From CAWBCI01 sp963787195 (GTDB taxonomy: Bacteria; Bacteroidota; Bacteroidia; Bacteroidales; JAGOPY01): a stretch of 64,000 nt of DNA. The stretch is from assembly GCA_963787195.1 (NCBI GenBank), contig CAWBCI010000087.1, forward strand, positions 1 to 64,000, written 5' to 3'. Position numbers and translations under genes: made by a program. The notes beneath the pieces are model-generated. The model did no database searches. It had not been told where the DNA came from and saw only the letters and a list, made by a program, of their open reading frames with translations. Each line of letters starts with the position of its first letter. Within the stretch, counting starts at the first letter, position 1. Below, one piece after another: positions 25,599 through 34,113 of the stretch.

Positions 25599-26618
25599 AT
25601 GATAAAGAATGAAAATATATTATTGGGCCATGGAAGTGGCGGACAACTCAGCCATGAACTGATCAGGGACCTGTTCGTAAGGAATTTTACCAACGACATA
25701 CTTAAAGAACAAACCGATGCTGCTATATTAAAAACGGATACGGGGCAGATAGCTTTTACCACCGATTCCTTTGTAGTTGATCCTATTTTTTTCCCAGGGG
25801 GGAATATCGGTAAGCTGGCCGTGTGCGGAACGGTGAATGATTTAGCTGTTTCAGGTGCCGAGCCTCTTTACCTGAGCGCTTCCTTTATTATAGAAGAAGG
25901 TTTTCCGATTGCCAGCCTTGAGGAAATTGTCGGTTCGATGGGCAGGGAAGCCAATAAAGCCGGGATTATGATAGTGACCGGGGATACCAAAGTAGTTAAC
26001 CGGGGAAAATGTGATAAAATCTTTATCAATACTTCGGGAATCGGAAGGATAGATCCCGCTCATTCGGAAATAGCAAAGGGTTCCCGGATAAGACCCGGGG
26101 ATAAAATTATAATAAACGGTTCGATCGGGGATCATGGAATGGCCGTCCTGGCTGCCCGTAATGACCTGAACCTCGCATCGGATATCCAGTCTGATTGCGC
26201 TTGTTTGAATGATCTGATAGGCCAAATACTGAAAGTCAGTGAGGGGGTCCGTTTTATGCGTGATCCCACACGTGGCGGTCTTGCTACTGTTCTTGCAGAA
26301 GTTGCCGAAGGCAGGGAATTTGACATACGTATAAATGAATCTGCCCTGGTGGTGAATGAAAAGGTTAGGGGTATTTGTGAGTTATTGGGATTTGACCCTC
26401 TTTATGTGGCCAATGAGGGGAAAGTATTGCTGATAGTGGCAGATGAGGATGCACAAAAAGTACTGGAAATCATGCATAAACATGAATTTGGAAAAGAAGC
26501 TTCGCTTATAGGTGAAATAGGCAACACCTATCCAGGCAAAGCGTGGATGGAAACGGGTATAGGTGGAAAAAGAATCCTGGATATGCTGGCAGGGGAACAA
26601 TTACCGCGGATCTGCTAA
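25599..26618 (+). CDS. hypE: Carbamoyl-dehydratase HypE
   Basis: A 339-residue PurM-like ATPase that dehydrates the C-terminal thiocarboxamide made by HypF to a thiocyanate. The start LLGHGSGGQL, the FTTDSFVVDP and VTGDTKVV segments, and above all the C-terminal PRIC with its terminal cysteine are diagnostic. The ATG at 25599 matches the family N-terminus; the upstream ATG at 25566 would add 11 atypical residues. It follows hypD after about 90 nt. Confidence 0.95.
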   Translation: MIKNENILLGHGSGGQLSHELIRDLFVRNFTNDILKEQTDAAILKTDTGQIAFTTDSFVVDPIFFPGGNIGKLAVCGTVNDLAVSGAEPLYLSASFIIEEGFPIASLEEIVGSMGREANKAGIMIVTGDTKVVNRGKCDKIFINTSGIGRIDPAHSEIAKGSRIRPGDKIIINGSIGDHGMAVLAARNDLNLASDIQSDCACLNDLIGQILKVSEGVRFMRDPTRGGLATVLAEVAEGREFDIRINESALVVNEKVRGICELLGFDPLYVANEGKVLLIVADEDAQKVLEIMHKHEFGKEASLIGEIGNTYPGKAWMETGIGGKRILDMLAGEQLPRIC

Positions 26619-26638
26619 GGAATGTTCAGTGTATCTTC

Positions 26639-27049
26639 CTAGTGATAGCCATATTCATCATAATACTTGCGGATCGTGGTGTCCAGTTCTTCAAACACTA
26701 CGTAATGGTTCTTACAGCCATTCCTGGAACAAAAACTGACCCTTCCTCCAATACTGCAATTGACCGAAATAATCGGTGCGCCGCAGATATCACATTCTAT
26801 CTTCTTTTTCTTAAGGTCTTCCTGACACTGAGGACAGGTAAACTTTACGACATCTCCTTCATGAATCTCAAATTCACAGGAATAATTAAAATCCCCGTAA
26901 ATTGAGCTCAACCAAATATTACCCTTTTGATGGAGTGGCGTTTCAATACTTAGTCTGATACTTGGTTTATTATTGATCAGATGGCCTTCATCCATCAGGG
27001 AAGCACTGCAGTGAGGGCATTTTACTGTTAGTGAAACTACCTTAGGCAT
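26639..27049 (-). CDS. Multi-zinc-ribbon protein of unknown function
   Basis: A 136-residue protein with several paired-cysteine modules: CPHC near the N-terminus, CPQC and CDIC in the middle, and a later CSIGGRVSFCSRNGC. Each pair looks like half of a zinc ribbon. It has no signal peptide. It is transcribed opposite to hypE, with its stop 20 nt from the hypE stop. Its place in a cluster that lacks an obvious hypA makes a metal-handling role worth testing, but it does not show the HypA nickel site (an N-terminal MHE), so that role is inference. Confidence 0.7.
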   Translation of the reverse strand: MPKVVSLTVKCPHCSASLMDEGHLINNKPSIRLSIETPLHQKGNIWLSSIYGDFNYSCEFEIHEGDVVKFTCPQCQEDLKKKKIECDICGAPIISVNCSIGGRVSFCSRNGCKNHYVVFEELDTTIRKYYDEYGYH

Positions 27050-27231
27050 AATAATATTTTTTACTGTTAATAATACTCTAAGTTACGCAATATAATGACC
27101 CTTTGACAAGCATCAGGGCTCAAAAAAATAATTTAGAAGAATTTAAAATTAAGAGACATTCATTCTGATCTGACCTAAATAATACTTAATTGTAAAAAAG
27201 TATAGAAAGTACTTACATGTAGCCTCAAATG

Positions 27232-27400
27232 AACTACCCCGCGGCAAGCAGCGGGGTATCTTAAGGAAATATCTCTTATTCGTCTCAAGAGACGGGGAAT
27301 TTAGTTCCATCATATCCCGAATAAGACTTCGTCTTTTCGGGATCAATTCGACTAACAATTTTTTCTTCGCTTCGCTTGAAAAAATTGAGTCTCATTGATT
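27232..27400. repeat. Dispersed hairpin repeat, copy 2 (long form)
   Basis: A 169-bp element in the 422-bp gap between the zinc-ribbon gene and hypB. It begins with the ACCCCGC / GCGGGGT hairpin, then the conserved AT-rich centre, then TCCCGAA / TTCGGGA enclosing AAGAC / GTCTT, then TTTTTTC / GAAAAAA around TTCGCTTCGCTT, ending GTCTCATTGATT. It matches the copy at 52007 with very few changes. No ORF is carried. Confidence 0.92.
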
Positions 27401-27430
27401 CAAACTTAAATCCATCGCCGGGAAAAATTA

Positions 27431-27448
27431 TTGTTAACTTTGCAGCAA
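27431..27448 (+). promoter_or_regulatory. hypB -7 element with a half Rex site
   Basis: TAACTTTG at 27435-27442 matches TAnnTTTG and would start transcription near 27449, 23 nt before the hypB ATG. The surrounding TTGTTAACTTTGCAGCAA has one perfect Rex half-site; the other half matches at 4 of 7 positions. Promoter use is plausible, Rex binding uncertain. Confidence 0.4.
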
Positions 27449-27471
27449 TATTCAATCTAAAAATTTAAGCT

Positions 27472-28290
27472 ATGTGCGGAACTTGTGGATGCGGTGAAGA
27501 CAGCCAGATAACTATCAGAAAACCAGGTGAAGAACCTGAACACGAACATACTCATGAACACCCACACGAACATGATGGATCGGAACATGATCACATTCAT
27601 CCTCACAGCCATTCCCACGATCACTCCAGGGAAGTCGTACTTGAAAGGGATATTCTCAGCAAAAATAATTTATTGGCTGAGCGTAACCGCGGATTTTTTG
27701 AAGCCCGTAATATACTTGCCCTGAATTTTGTGAGCTCGCCCGGATCAGGAAAAACCAGCCTTTTGGAAAAGACCATCAAAGAAACAGGGAATAAGCATAA
27801 ATATTATATTATTGAAGGCGATCAGCAAACTATGCTAGACGCTGACAGGATAGAAAAAGCCGGCGCCCCTGTTGTCCAGGTCAATACCGGAAATGGTTGC
27901 CATTTGGATGCCACCATGATCAATACAGCTGTTAAGAAACTCTCCGTACCCGATGATGCCTTTCTCATGATTGAGAATGTCGGTAATCTGGTATGTCCTT
28001 CACTTTTCGATCTTGGGGAAGAAATCCGTGTTGTCATCATGTCAGTAACAGAAGGTGAGGACAAGCCGGCTAAATACCCGACTATGTTCCAATCATCCCA
28101 GCTTTGTATCATCAATAAAACGGACCTTCTCCCCTATGTCGATTTCGACATTGCAAAAGCAAGGGAATATGCAGGCAGGGTCAATCATCACCTTGAATTT
28201 ATCGAACTTTCGGTAAAAACAGGTGAGGGAATGGATAAATGGTATAAGTGGCTGAGCGATAAAAAGAAAAAATTGCAGAGCTCGGAATAG
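27472..28290 (+). CDS. hypB: Hydrogenase nickel-insertion GTPase HypB
   Basis: A 272-residue SIMIBI GTPase that loads nickel into the large subunit. The N-terminus has the high-affinity metal motif MCGTCGCG and a histidine-rich stretch (about residues 22-55, many HEH and HSH repeats) that can store nickel. The G-domain has Walker A VSSPGSGKTS and the NKTD base-recognition motif. It is normal in length for His-rich HypB. trmO begins one base after its stop. Confidence 0.95.
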   Translation: MCGTCGCGEDSQITIRKPGEEPEHEHTHEHPHEHDGSEHDHIHPHSHSHDHSREVVLERDILSKNNLLAERNRGFFEARNILALNFVSSPGSGKTSLLEKTIKETGNKHKYYIIEGDQQTMLDADRIEKAGAPVVQVNTGNGCHLDATMINTAVKKLSVPDDAFLMIENVGNLVCPSLFDLGEEIRVVIMSVTEGEDKPAKYPTMFQSSQLCIINKTDLLPYVDFDIAKAREYAGRVNHHLEFIELSVKTGEGMDKWYKWLSDKKKKLQSSE

Positions 28291-28291
28291 G

Positions 28292-28720
28292 ATGGATATT
28301 ATTTTACAGCCCATCGGAAAGACTCACACTCCTTATACTGACCGCGGACCTTTTAGGCCTGATGAACAGGCGGAAGGTCAATTTTATCTTGAAATTTTTC
28401 CGGAATATATAGATGGCCTTCAGGGATTGGAATTGTTCAGTCATTTGATCGTATTATATTATTTTGATAAGATGGACCAGACCCATTTGAAGGCACACCC
28501 GCCAATTCAACCTGGAACAGAAGTAGGAGTTTTTGCCAGCCGCAGCCCCAAGAGGGTAAATAAAATCGGGTTCAATGTCGTGAAGATCATCAATATAGAA
28601 GATAACCGCATCTACACATCTGCAATGGATGCCTTGAATGACAGCCCCTTGCTGGATATAAAACCCTATATTTCCGAAACGGATTCCCGCCCGGATGCAT
28701 CTAAAGGTTGGCTGAAATAG
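28292..28720 (+). CDS. trmO: TrmO-like tRNA methyltransferase (TsaA/YaeB family)
   Basis: A 142-residue beta-barrel SAM enzyme of the TrmO family. The characterised E. coli member N6-methylates the t6A residue at position 37 of some tRNAs. Seen motifs are PIGKTHTPYTDRGPFRPD, LELFSHLIVLYYFD, GVFASRSPKRVNKIG and ISETDSRPDASKGWL. It lacks the longer C-terminal extension of enterobacterial TrmO. It lies between hypB (1 nt away) and rex, and its stop codon abuts a Rex operator. Confidence 0.82.
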   Translation: MDIILQPIGKTHTPYTDRGPFRPDEQAEGQFYLEIFPEYIDGLQGLELFSHLIVLYYFDKMDQTHLKAHPPIQPGTEVGVFASRSPKRVNKIGFNVVKIINIEDNRIYTSAMDALNDSPLLDIKPYISETDSRPDASKGWLK

Positions 28721-28738
28721 CTGTTAAATAATTAACAA
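28721..28738. promoter_or_regulatory. Rex operator upstream of rex
   Basis: CTGTTAAATAATTAACAA matches TTGTKAA-N4-TTMACAA at 13 of 14 defined positions (the first base is C). It ends 4 nt before the -33 box of the rex promoter, which suggests autoregulation. Confidence 0.75.
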
Positions 28739-28742
28739 AATA

Positions 28743-28774
28743 TTTGGATATTAGATAACCGAAGTTTATTTTTG
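28743..28774 (+). promoter_or_regulatory. Predicted rex promoter
   Basis: TTTG at 28743-28746, a 20-nt spacer and TATTTTTG at 28767-28774 match the Bacteroidota consensus exactly. The predicted start near 28781 lies 30 nt before the ATG at 28811. The TTG at 28772 lies inside the -7 box and cannot be the start codon of this transcript. Confidence 0.75.
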
Positions 28775-28810
28775 TGCTGCATAGTATCGATAAATATATA
28801 TCTATTTTAT

Positions 28811-29431
28811 ATGAAAAGTCTTCCACATAAGACAATTGAACGTCTGAGCCAATATCGCAGAGCGCTTTTATTGGTGCATGTCACTGGCAAGACGCATATA
28901 TTCAGTCACGAGATCGCCCGGATCATTCATATCACGCCGGTGCAGGTACGGAGGGATATTATGCTTATCGGATACACCGGTACCTTAAGAAAAGGATATA
29001 ATATTAAAGAACTTATTGATCTTATAGGTATCATAATTGACAGCGATAAAGGCCTGAATGTCTGCGTAATTGGTGTTGGAAATTTAGGCCGGGCAATGAT
29101 TAATTACTTTAGCGGAAAAAGGACCAAACTTTCCATAGTAGCTGTATTCGACAGCAATCCTGCTAAAGTCGGGAAAAAATATTCAGGAGTTCAATGTTTT
29201 GATATTGCCCGTATTGGTGAAATGGTGAAGAAGGAAAATATCAAAATCGGCATCATGACAGTCCCGGCCGATCAGGGCCAGCTTACTGCCGATCTCCTTG
29301 TTAAGGCAGGAATAAAAGGCATCCTGAATTACGCTCCCAAACCGGTTTCTGTTCCTAAAGATGTTTACCTGGAAGAATACGATATGATCACTTCCCTTGA
29401 AAAAGTAGCCTTTTTCGTTAAGACACACTAA
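28811..29431 (+). CDS. rex: Redox-sensing transcriptional repressor Rex
   Basis: A 206-residue repressor that releases DNA when NADH rises relative to NAD. The N-terminal winged helix (ERLSQYRRALLLV, then SHEIARIIHITPVQVRRDI) is followed by a Rossmann fold (VIGVGNLGRAMINYF) and the C-terminal swapped helix. The ATG at 28811 gives the family start MKSLPHKTIERLSQY. Operators before hoxF, rex and the carbamate kinase gene define a local regulon. A bidirectional terminator follows. Confidence 0.94.
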   Translation: MKSLPHKTIERLSQYRRALLLVHVTGKTHIFSHEIARIIHITPVQVRRDIMLIGYTGTLRKGYNIKELIDLIGIIIDSDKGLNVCVIGVGNLGRAMINYFSGKRTKLSIVAVFDSNPAKVGKKYSGVQCFDIARIGEMVKKENIKIGIMTVPADQGQLTADLLVKAGIKGILNYAPKPVSVPKDVYLEEYDMITSLEKVAFFVKTH

Positions 29432-29470
29432 TAATTTCACGTTTTAGATATCATCAAAATAATAACAATT

Positions 29471-29517
29471 AAAAAACCGCTTGCTGAATATGAAAATTTC
29501 GGCAAGCGGTTTTTTTA
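29471..29517. terminator. Bidirectional intrinsic terminator between rex and argF
   Basis: AACCGCTTGC ... GCAAGCGGTT forms a 10-bp stem with a 17-nt loop, flanked by A-run and T-run on opposite sides. It serves rex on the plus strand and the argF operon on the minus strand. Confidence 0.88.
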
Positions 29518-29529
29518 TTTTGATTGCAA

Positions 29530-30531
29530 TTATTTTCCCAGAGTGGCTACCATTATCGCTTTTATGGTATGAAGGCGGTTTTCAGCCTCATCGAAAACCA
29601 GGGATGCAGGGGATTCAAAAACTTCATCGCTAACTTCCAGTTCCGGAGCACCGAATTTTTGGTAAATATCCTCTCCTATTATCGTTTCCCGGCTATGAAA
29701 TGAAGGCAGGCAATGCAGGAATTTCACATGGGGATTTCCCGTCTTTGCCATCAATGCGCTGTTCACCTGGAAAGGCATCATCAATTCTATCCTTTCTTTC
29801 CAGGCCGATTCAGGCTCACCCATGGAAACCCAGACATCGGTATAAAGAAAATCAGCTCCTTTTACAGCTTCCTCCGGATTGTCGGTGATAGTGATCTTTG
29901 CACCGGTTTCTTTGGCAATTTCACGGCACTGGGCTACCAGGTCTTCAGCAGGCTGGTATTTCTTGGGGGCCGCTGCCCTGAAGTCCATTCCCATCTTAGC
30001 TGCCCCTACCATCAAAGAGTTTCCCATATTGTTCCGGGCATCGCCAAGGTAGCAGAATGAAACCTGGTTCAATGGCTTATCCGAATGTTCCATCATGGTA
30101 AGGAAATCGGCCAATATCTGAGTCGGGTGGAACTCGTTGGTAAGTCCGTTCCAAACGGGCACTCCGGCATATTTTGCAAGTTCTTCGACAATATTCTGCC
30201 CATAGCCCCTGTACTCTATCCCATCATACATTCTGCCCAGGACCCTTGCGGTATCCTTCATCGATTCCTTTTTACCGATCTGGGAACCGCTTGGCCCCAA
30301 ATAAGTGACATTAGCGCCCTGATCGTAGGCAGCCACTTCAAAAGCACAGCGCGTGCGGGTTGAATCCTTTTCAAAGATCAATGCTATATTTTTACCTTTC
30401 AGCAATTGCTGCTCGGTCCCGCTGTATTTGGCTTTCTTAAGATCGGATGCCAGGTCCAGCATAAATTTAATTTCCTTCGGACTAAAGTCAAGTAATTTGA
30501 CAAAACTTCGATTACGTAAATTGAATGCCAT
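29530..30531 (-). CDS. argF: Ornithine carbamoyltransferase
   Basis: A 333-residue carbamoyltransferase that joins carbamoyl phosphate and ornithine to citrulline, or works in reverse during arginine fermentation. The phosphate site DSTRTRCAFE, the carbamoyl site (HPTQ) and the ornithine-loop HCLPSFHSRE are intact. The sequence is of the ArgF/ArcB type closest to E. coli ArgF (GPSGSQIGKKES). It lies 66 nt downstream of a carbamate kinase gene on the same strand, which favours a catabolic role. No arginine deiminase is in the window. Confidence 0.94.
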   Translation of the reverse strand: MAFNLRNRSFVKLLDFSPKEIKFMLDLASDLKKAKYSGTEQQLLKGKNIALIFEKDSTRTRCAFEVAAYDQGANVTYLGPSGSQIGKKESMKDTARVLGRMYDGIEYRGYGQNIVEELAKYAGVPVWNGLTNEFHPTQILADFLTMMEHSDKPLNQVSFCYLGDARNNMGNSLMVGAAKMGMDFRAAAPKKYQPAEDLVAQCREIAKETGAKITITDNPEEAVKGADFLYTDVWVSMGEPESAWKERIELMMPFQVNSALMAKTGNPHVKFLHCLPSFHSRETIIGEDIYQKFGAPELEVSDEVFESPASLVFDEAENRLHTIKAIMVATLGK

Positions 30532-30597
30532 ATCAGTCTTTATTATAGATTATTGTATAAATATTAATTCCTTCAAAATAAAAATCCTCAATACATA

Positions 30598-31542
30598 TTA
30601 AACCATGGTAACCCTGGTTCCTCCATCATCCACACCCAGGAGGTTGGATTTCGTGATGATGGTATCGTTCCCGCTGTGTTCCACGAAATAAACTGCCGCG
30701 CGGATCTTTGGTGCCATGCTGCCTTCACTGAACTGGCCTTCAGCCAGGTATTTCTTGGCTTCAGCAATTGTCATGCGGTCAAGTGTAATTTCCTGTGGAG
30801 TATTGAAATTCAGGCATACTTTAGGAACATCCGTCAGGATAAAGAAACGGTGAGCCCTGATCTGAGCTGCCAGCAGAGCTGAAGCCAGGTCCTTGTCGAT
30901 CACGGCATCTATACCCTGCAATTTATTCTCGGAGAGGTAAAAAGCCGGGATACCGCCACCACCAACAGCTATCACTATCTGTCCTTCTCTGGCAATTCTT
31001 TCAATAGTCTTGGTATTCCAAATGGTAAGCGGTTTGGGAGAAGCGACCACTTTACGGAAGCCCCTTCCCTGCGGATCAGAAGCAAACTTTGCACCTGACT
31101 CGGAAGTGATCTTTTCGGCCTCTTCCTTTGTATAAAAGGGCCCGATAGGTTTTACAGGATTCTGAAAAGCAGGGTCATCCTTATTAACCAGGACCTGAGT
31201 AATAATGGTAATAATGTCTCGTTCGATATCATGTTTTTTAAGCACATTCCGGAGCTGTTGCTCCATTACATAACCGATAAAACCCTGGGAATAAGCAACA
31301 CAAATATCCAGGGGCATTTCGGGCAAGCCATAAACTTTATAACCGGCTGCATTTGCAAGCATGATATTCCCGACCTGGGGGCCGTTCCCGTGTGTGATCA
31401 CCAGGTTATAATCATTATTGATCAGGGTCATGAGCCGCTCACAGGTCTGATTGGCATTGGCTTCTATCTCATCAATAGTCCCTTTCTGCTTCCCTGTAAT
31501 GAGTGCATTACCACCAAAAGCTACTACTCCAAGCTTCTTCAT
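30598..31542 (-). CDS. arcC: Carbamate kinase
   Basis: A 314-residue amino-acid-kinase-fold enzyme that makes ATP from carbamoyl phosphate and ADP, or the reverse. Motifs are FGGNALI at the start, THGNGPQVGNI, and VAVGGGGIPA. It heads an arcC-argF pair. Its promoter carries a Rex-type operator, so its expression probably follows NADH/NAD like the hydrogenase operon. Carbamoyl phosphate is also the substrate of HypF, which gives a direct metabolic link between the two clusters. Confidence 0.94.
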   Translation of the reverse strand: MKKLGVVAFGGNALITGKQKGTIDEIEANANQTCERLMTLINNDYNLVITHGNGPQVGNIMLANAAGYKVYGLPEMPLDICVAYSQGFIGYVMEQQLRNVLKKHDIERDIITIITQVLVNKDDPAFQNPVKPIGPFYTKEEAEKITSESGAKFASDPQGRGFRKVVASPKPLTIWNTKTIERIAREGQIVIAVGGGGIPAFYLSENKLQGIDAVIDKDLASALLAAQIRAHRFFILTDVPKVCLNFNTPQEITLDRMTIAEAKKYLAEGQFSEGSMAPKIRAAVYFVEHSGNDTIITKSNLLGVDDGGTRVTMV

Positions 31543-31555
31543 ATGATCTCTTTAA

Positions 31556-31578
31556 TTGTGAAAATTTTAGCAAAACTA
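31556..31578 (-). promoter_or_regulatory. Rex operator and -7 box upstream of arcC
   Basis: TTGTGAAAATTTTAGCAA at 31556-31573 matches TTGTKAA-N4-TTMACAA at 13 of 14 defined positions. On the minus strand it overlaps the end of TAGTTTTG (31578-31571), a TAnnTTTG element, and covers the predicted start near 31564. The layout is the same as at hoxF. No good -33 box was seen. Confidence 0.7.
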
Positions 31579-31653
31579 TGAATATTTAGGCAGACGCTCC
31601 GGCTGTGTTTCTAAAATTTTTATCTTGCTCCGTCAAAAGAAGATCATAGACGG

Positions 31654-33197
31654 ATGAATCCTGAAAAACCGATAGGACTGCGTTTTAGTTTCAGATCAGT
31701 TACAGCTTATATTATAGCCCCTCTGGGATTTATCTTATTGGTTCTGTTTGGCCATCTAAAACAGGGCGAACCTCAGGTGACTTATACACTTGCTGTCGCT
31801 TTGCTGATGGCCGTATGGTGGATTACCGAAATCATTCCCCTTTCCATCACCTCCCTCCTTCCGGTTGTCTTATTTCCATTTTTCGGGATCATGGACGGAA
31901 GGGCAGTTTCATCATCCTATTTTAATGATGTGATCTTTCTGTTTATCGGAGGTTTCCTGGTAGCCATCGCCATGCAGCGATGGCAGTTGCACCGGCGCAT
32001 TGCCTTGCGTATACTCATGATCACCGGGATCAGTCCGGGAAGGATACTCCTTGGTTTCATGCTTTCCGCCGCCTTTCTTTCAATGTGGATCTCGAATACG
32101 GCTACGGCCATGATGATGCTCCCTATTGTTATCTCCGTAATTGAAGAGCTGGAAGAAAGCCTTGGAAAAAAGAACATTTCAAAATATACAATCGGATTAT
32201 TGCTTGGTCTGGCCTATAGCTGCTCTGTCGGGGGCCTGGCTACATTGGTCGGTACGCCGCCAAACCAGGCTTTTGCCAGTATTTTTCACATTATGTTCCC
32301 ACAGGGGCCTGGAATCACTTTTGCAGAATGGTTCATATTTGGCTTCCCTCTCACCATAATACTTTTAGGTGTCTTATGGATTTATCTCCATTTCAGATTC
32401 AGGCCTAAACATCTGGAATCCACTGGTTTGAGTCCATCTACATTCAGGGACCAATACCGTGGGCTCGGGGCCATTACTTTTGAAGAGAAGATAGTGCTGA
32501 TTGATTTTATTATCCTGGCCCTCCTATGGCTGTTTCGAAGCGATCTTGTCTTCGGAGGGCTGGTTATACCAGGATGGTCCAGGTTGTTTACACATTCGGC
32601 TTATCTGAATGACGGAACTGTTGCCATTATGATGTCGATTCCTCTTTTCCTGATCCCATCCAGGCAAAAAACCCGGGAAAGGATCATGACCTGGGGGGCC
32701 TCCAGGGAACTTCCATGGAACATCGTGCTCTTTTCGGAGGCGGATTTGCGCTTGCCGCGGGATTTAAAGAATCCGGGCTTTCATCATATATGGGTGAGCA
32801 ATTGAGCTTTATTATGCACCTTCACCCAATTATAATTATTTTATGCATAGCATTGTTGATGACTTTTCTGACAGAACTTACTTCGAATACAGCTACAACT
32901 CAAATGGTTCTTCCTATTTTGGCCGGTCTCTCGGTGAGTACGGGAATACATCCGCTATTGCTAATGTTGCCGGCTACCCTGAGCGCTTCCATGGCTTTTA
33001 TGTTGCCGGTAGCCACCCCGCCAAATGCAATTATCTTTGGTTCAAACAGGATAAAGGTGAGTGATATGGCATCCACAGGATTAATTTTAAATCTGATCGG
33101 TGCGATTATCATAACACTGTATGTTTATTATTTTGCAGGGAGCGCCTTTCATTTCAACCTGGGCGATTTTCCTGCCTGGGCCCTAAGTCCGAAATAA
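31654..33197 (+). CDS. DASS-family (SLC13) dicarboxylate/sulfate:Na+ symporter, with frameshift
   Basis: A polytopic importer of the divalent anion:sodium symporter family. Both signature loops are present: SMWISNTATAMMMLP in the first half and LTSNTATTQMVLP in the second. The reading frame changes near 32731-32735, where CTC is followed by TTTTCGGA. One extra base there would restore the family sequence LFGGGFALAAGF. The 5' frame otherwise runs to a stop at 32805. Either the gene is broken or one T of the run was missed. Substrate specificity is unknown. The next gene starts 1 nt after the stop. Confidence 0.85.
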
Positions 33198-33198
33198 G

Positions 33199-34086
33199 AT
33201 GAAAGCACAGGGCAAAGCATATCTTTATGCCGGGACGGCAGTACTCATGTGGTCTACTGTCGGATCCGCCTTTAAGATAACGCTGAGATACCTTGACCCG
33301 GTGCAAATGTTATTCTACGCTTCCCTCGTTTCAGTTTTTGTCTTGTTTTTTATTTTATTGATTTTAGGAAAGAAAGAATTACTTCGAAAATCATCTCCAA
33401 AAGAATGGCTGGACTCCGCCCTGCTTGGCTTACTGAATCCATTTCTTTTTTATATCATCCTCTTTTATGCTTATGATCTGTTGCTGACGCAGGAAGCCAT
33501 GGTTTTGAATTTCACCTGGCCGGTCACGCTGACTATCTTATCCCTCTTTATTCTCAAACAAAAAATTAGTGCACGCAGCATCCTCGCTATCCTGATAAGT
33601 TTTGCAGGGATAGTCATCATTGCCACCAATGGAAAATTCTGGCTCTTGCATTTCACTAACCCGGTGGGGGTCGCACTGGCGCTCGGAAGTACCGTGATCT
33701 GGTCATTATTCTGGATTTTCAATATCAGGGATAAAAGAGATGAAGTCCTGAAGCTTTTTCTGAATTTCCTTTTCGGAACTTTTTATATTTTCCTATTGGT
33801 GATATTCCTGGATATTTTCGTCGTTCCCGGATGGAAAGCCATTCTTGGAGTGACTTATATCGGTTTTTTTGAAATGGGAATAGCTTATGTTTTCTGGCTG
33901 AAGGGATTGCAATTATCATCCACTACTGCCCGGGTCAGCAACCTGATCTTCTTCGCTCCTTTTATATCCTTAATTATAATAAATATGACTGTGGGTGAGA
34001 AAATTCATTGGGCCACCCTTGGAGGACTTGTATTTATTGTAGGAGGAATTATTCTTCAGAGATATTCTGAAGCCATGCACAAATGA
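33199..34086 (+). CDS. EamA/DMT-superfamily transporter
   Basis: A 295-residue inner-membrane protein with ten hydrophobic helices in two EamA repeats (about 10-145 and 150-290). The first repeat has the typical WSTVGSAFK and NFTWPVTLTILSL segments. Such proteins export metabolites or amino acids; the substrate cannot be read. It starts 1 nt after the symporter gene, so the two form a likely transcription unit. Confidence 0.85.
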   Translation: MKAQGKAYLYAGTAVLMWSTVGSAFKITLRYLDPVQMLFYASLVSVFVLFFILLILGKKELLRKSSPKEWLDSALLGLLNPFLFYIILFYAYDLLLTQEAMVLNFTWPVTLTILSLFILKQKISARSILAILISFAGIVIIATNGKFWLLHFTNPVGVALALGSTVIWSLFWIFNIRDKRDEVLKLFLNFLFGTFYIFLLVIFLDIFVVPGWKAILGVTYIGFFEMGIAYVFWLKGLQLSSTTARVSNLIFFAPFISLIIINMTVGEKIHWATLGGLVFIVGGIILQRYSEAMHK

Positions 34087-34113
34087 AAGAAGTTCTCAAA
34101 GCTGTTCCGGAAA

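Noticed and set aside
28772..28810. TTG start extending Rex
   Set aside because: It overlaps the -7 box of a consensus promoter.
29530..31542. Complete arginine deiminase pathway
   Set aside because: Only arcC and the carbamoyltransferase are present; no arcA or arcD is in the window.
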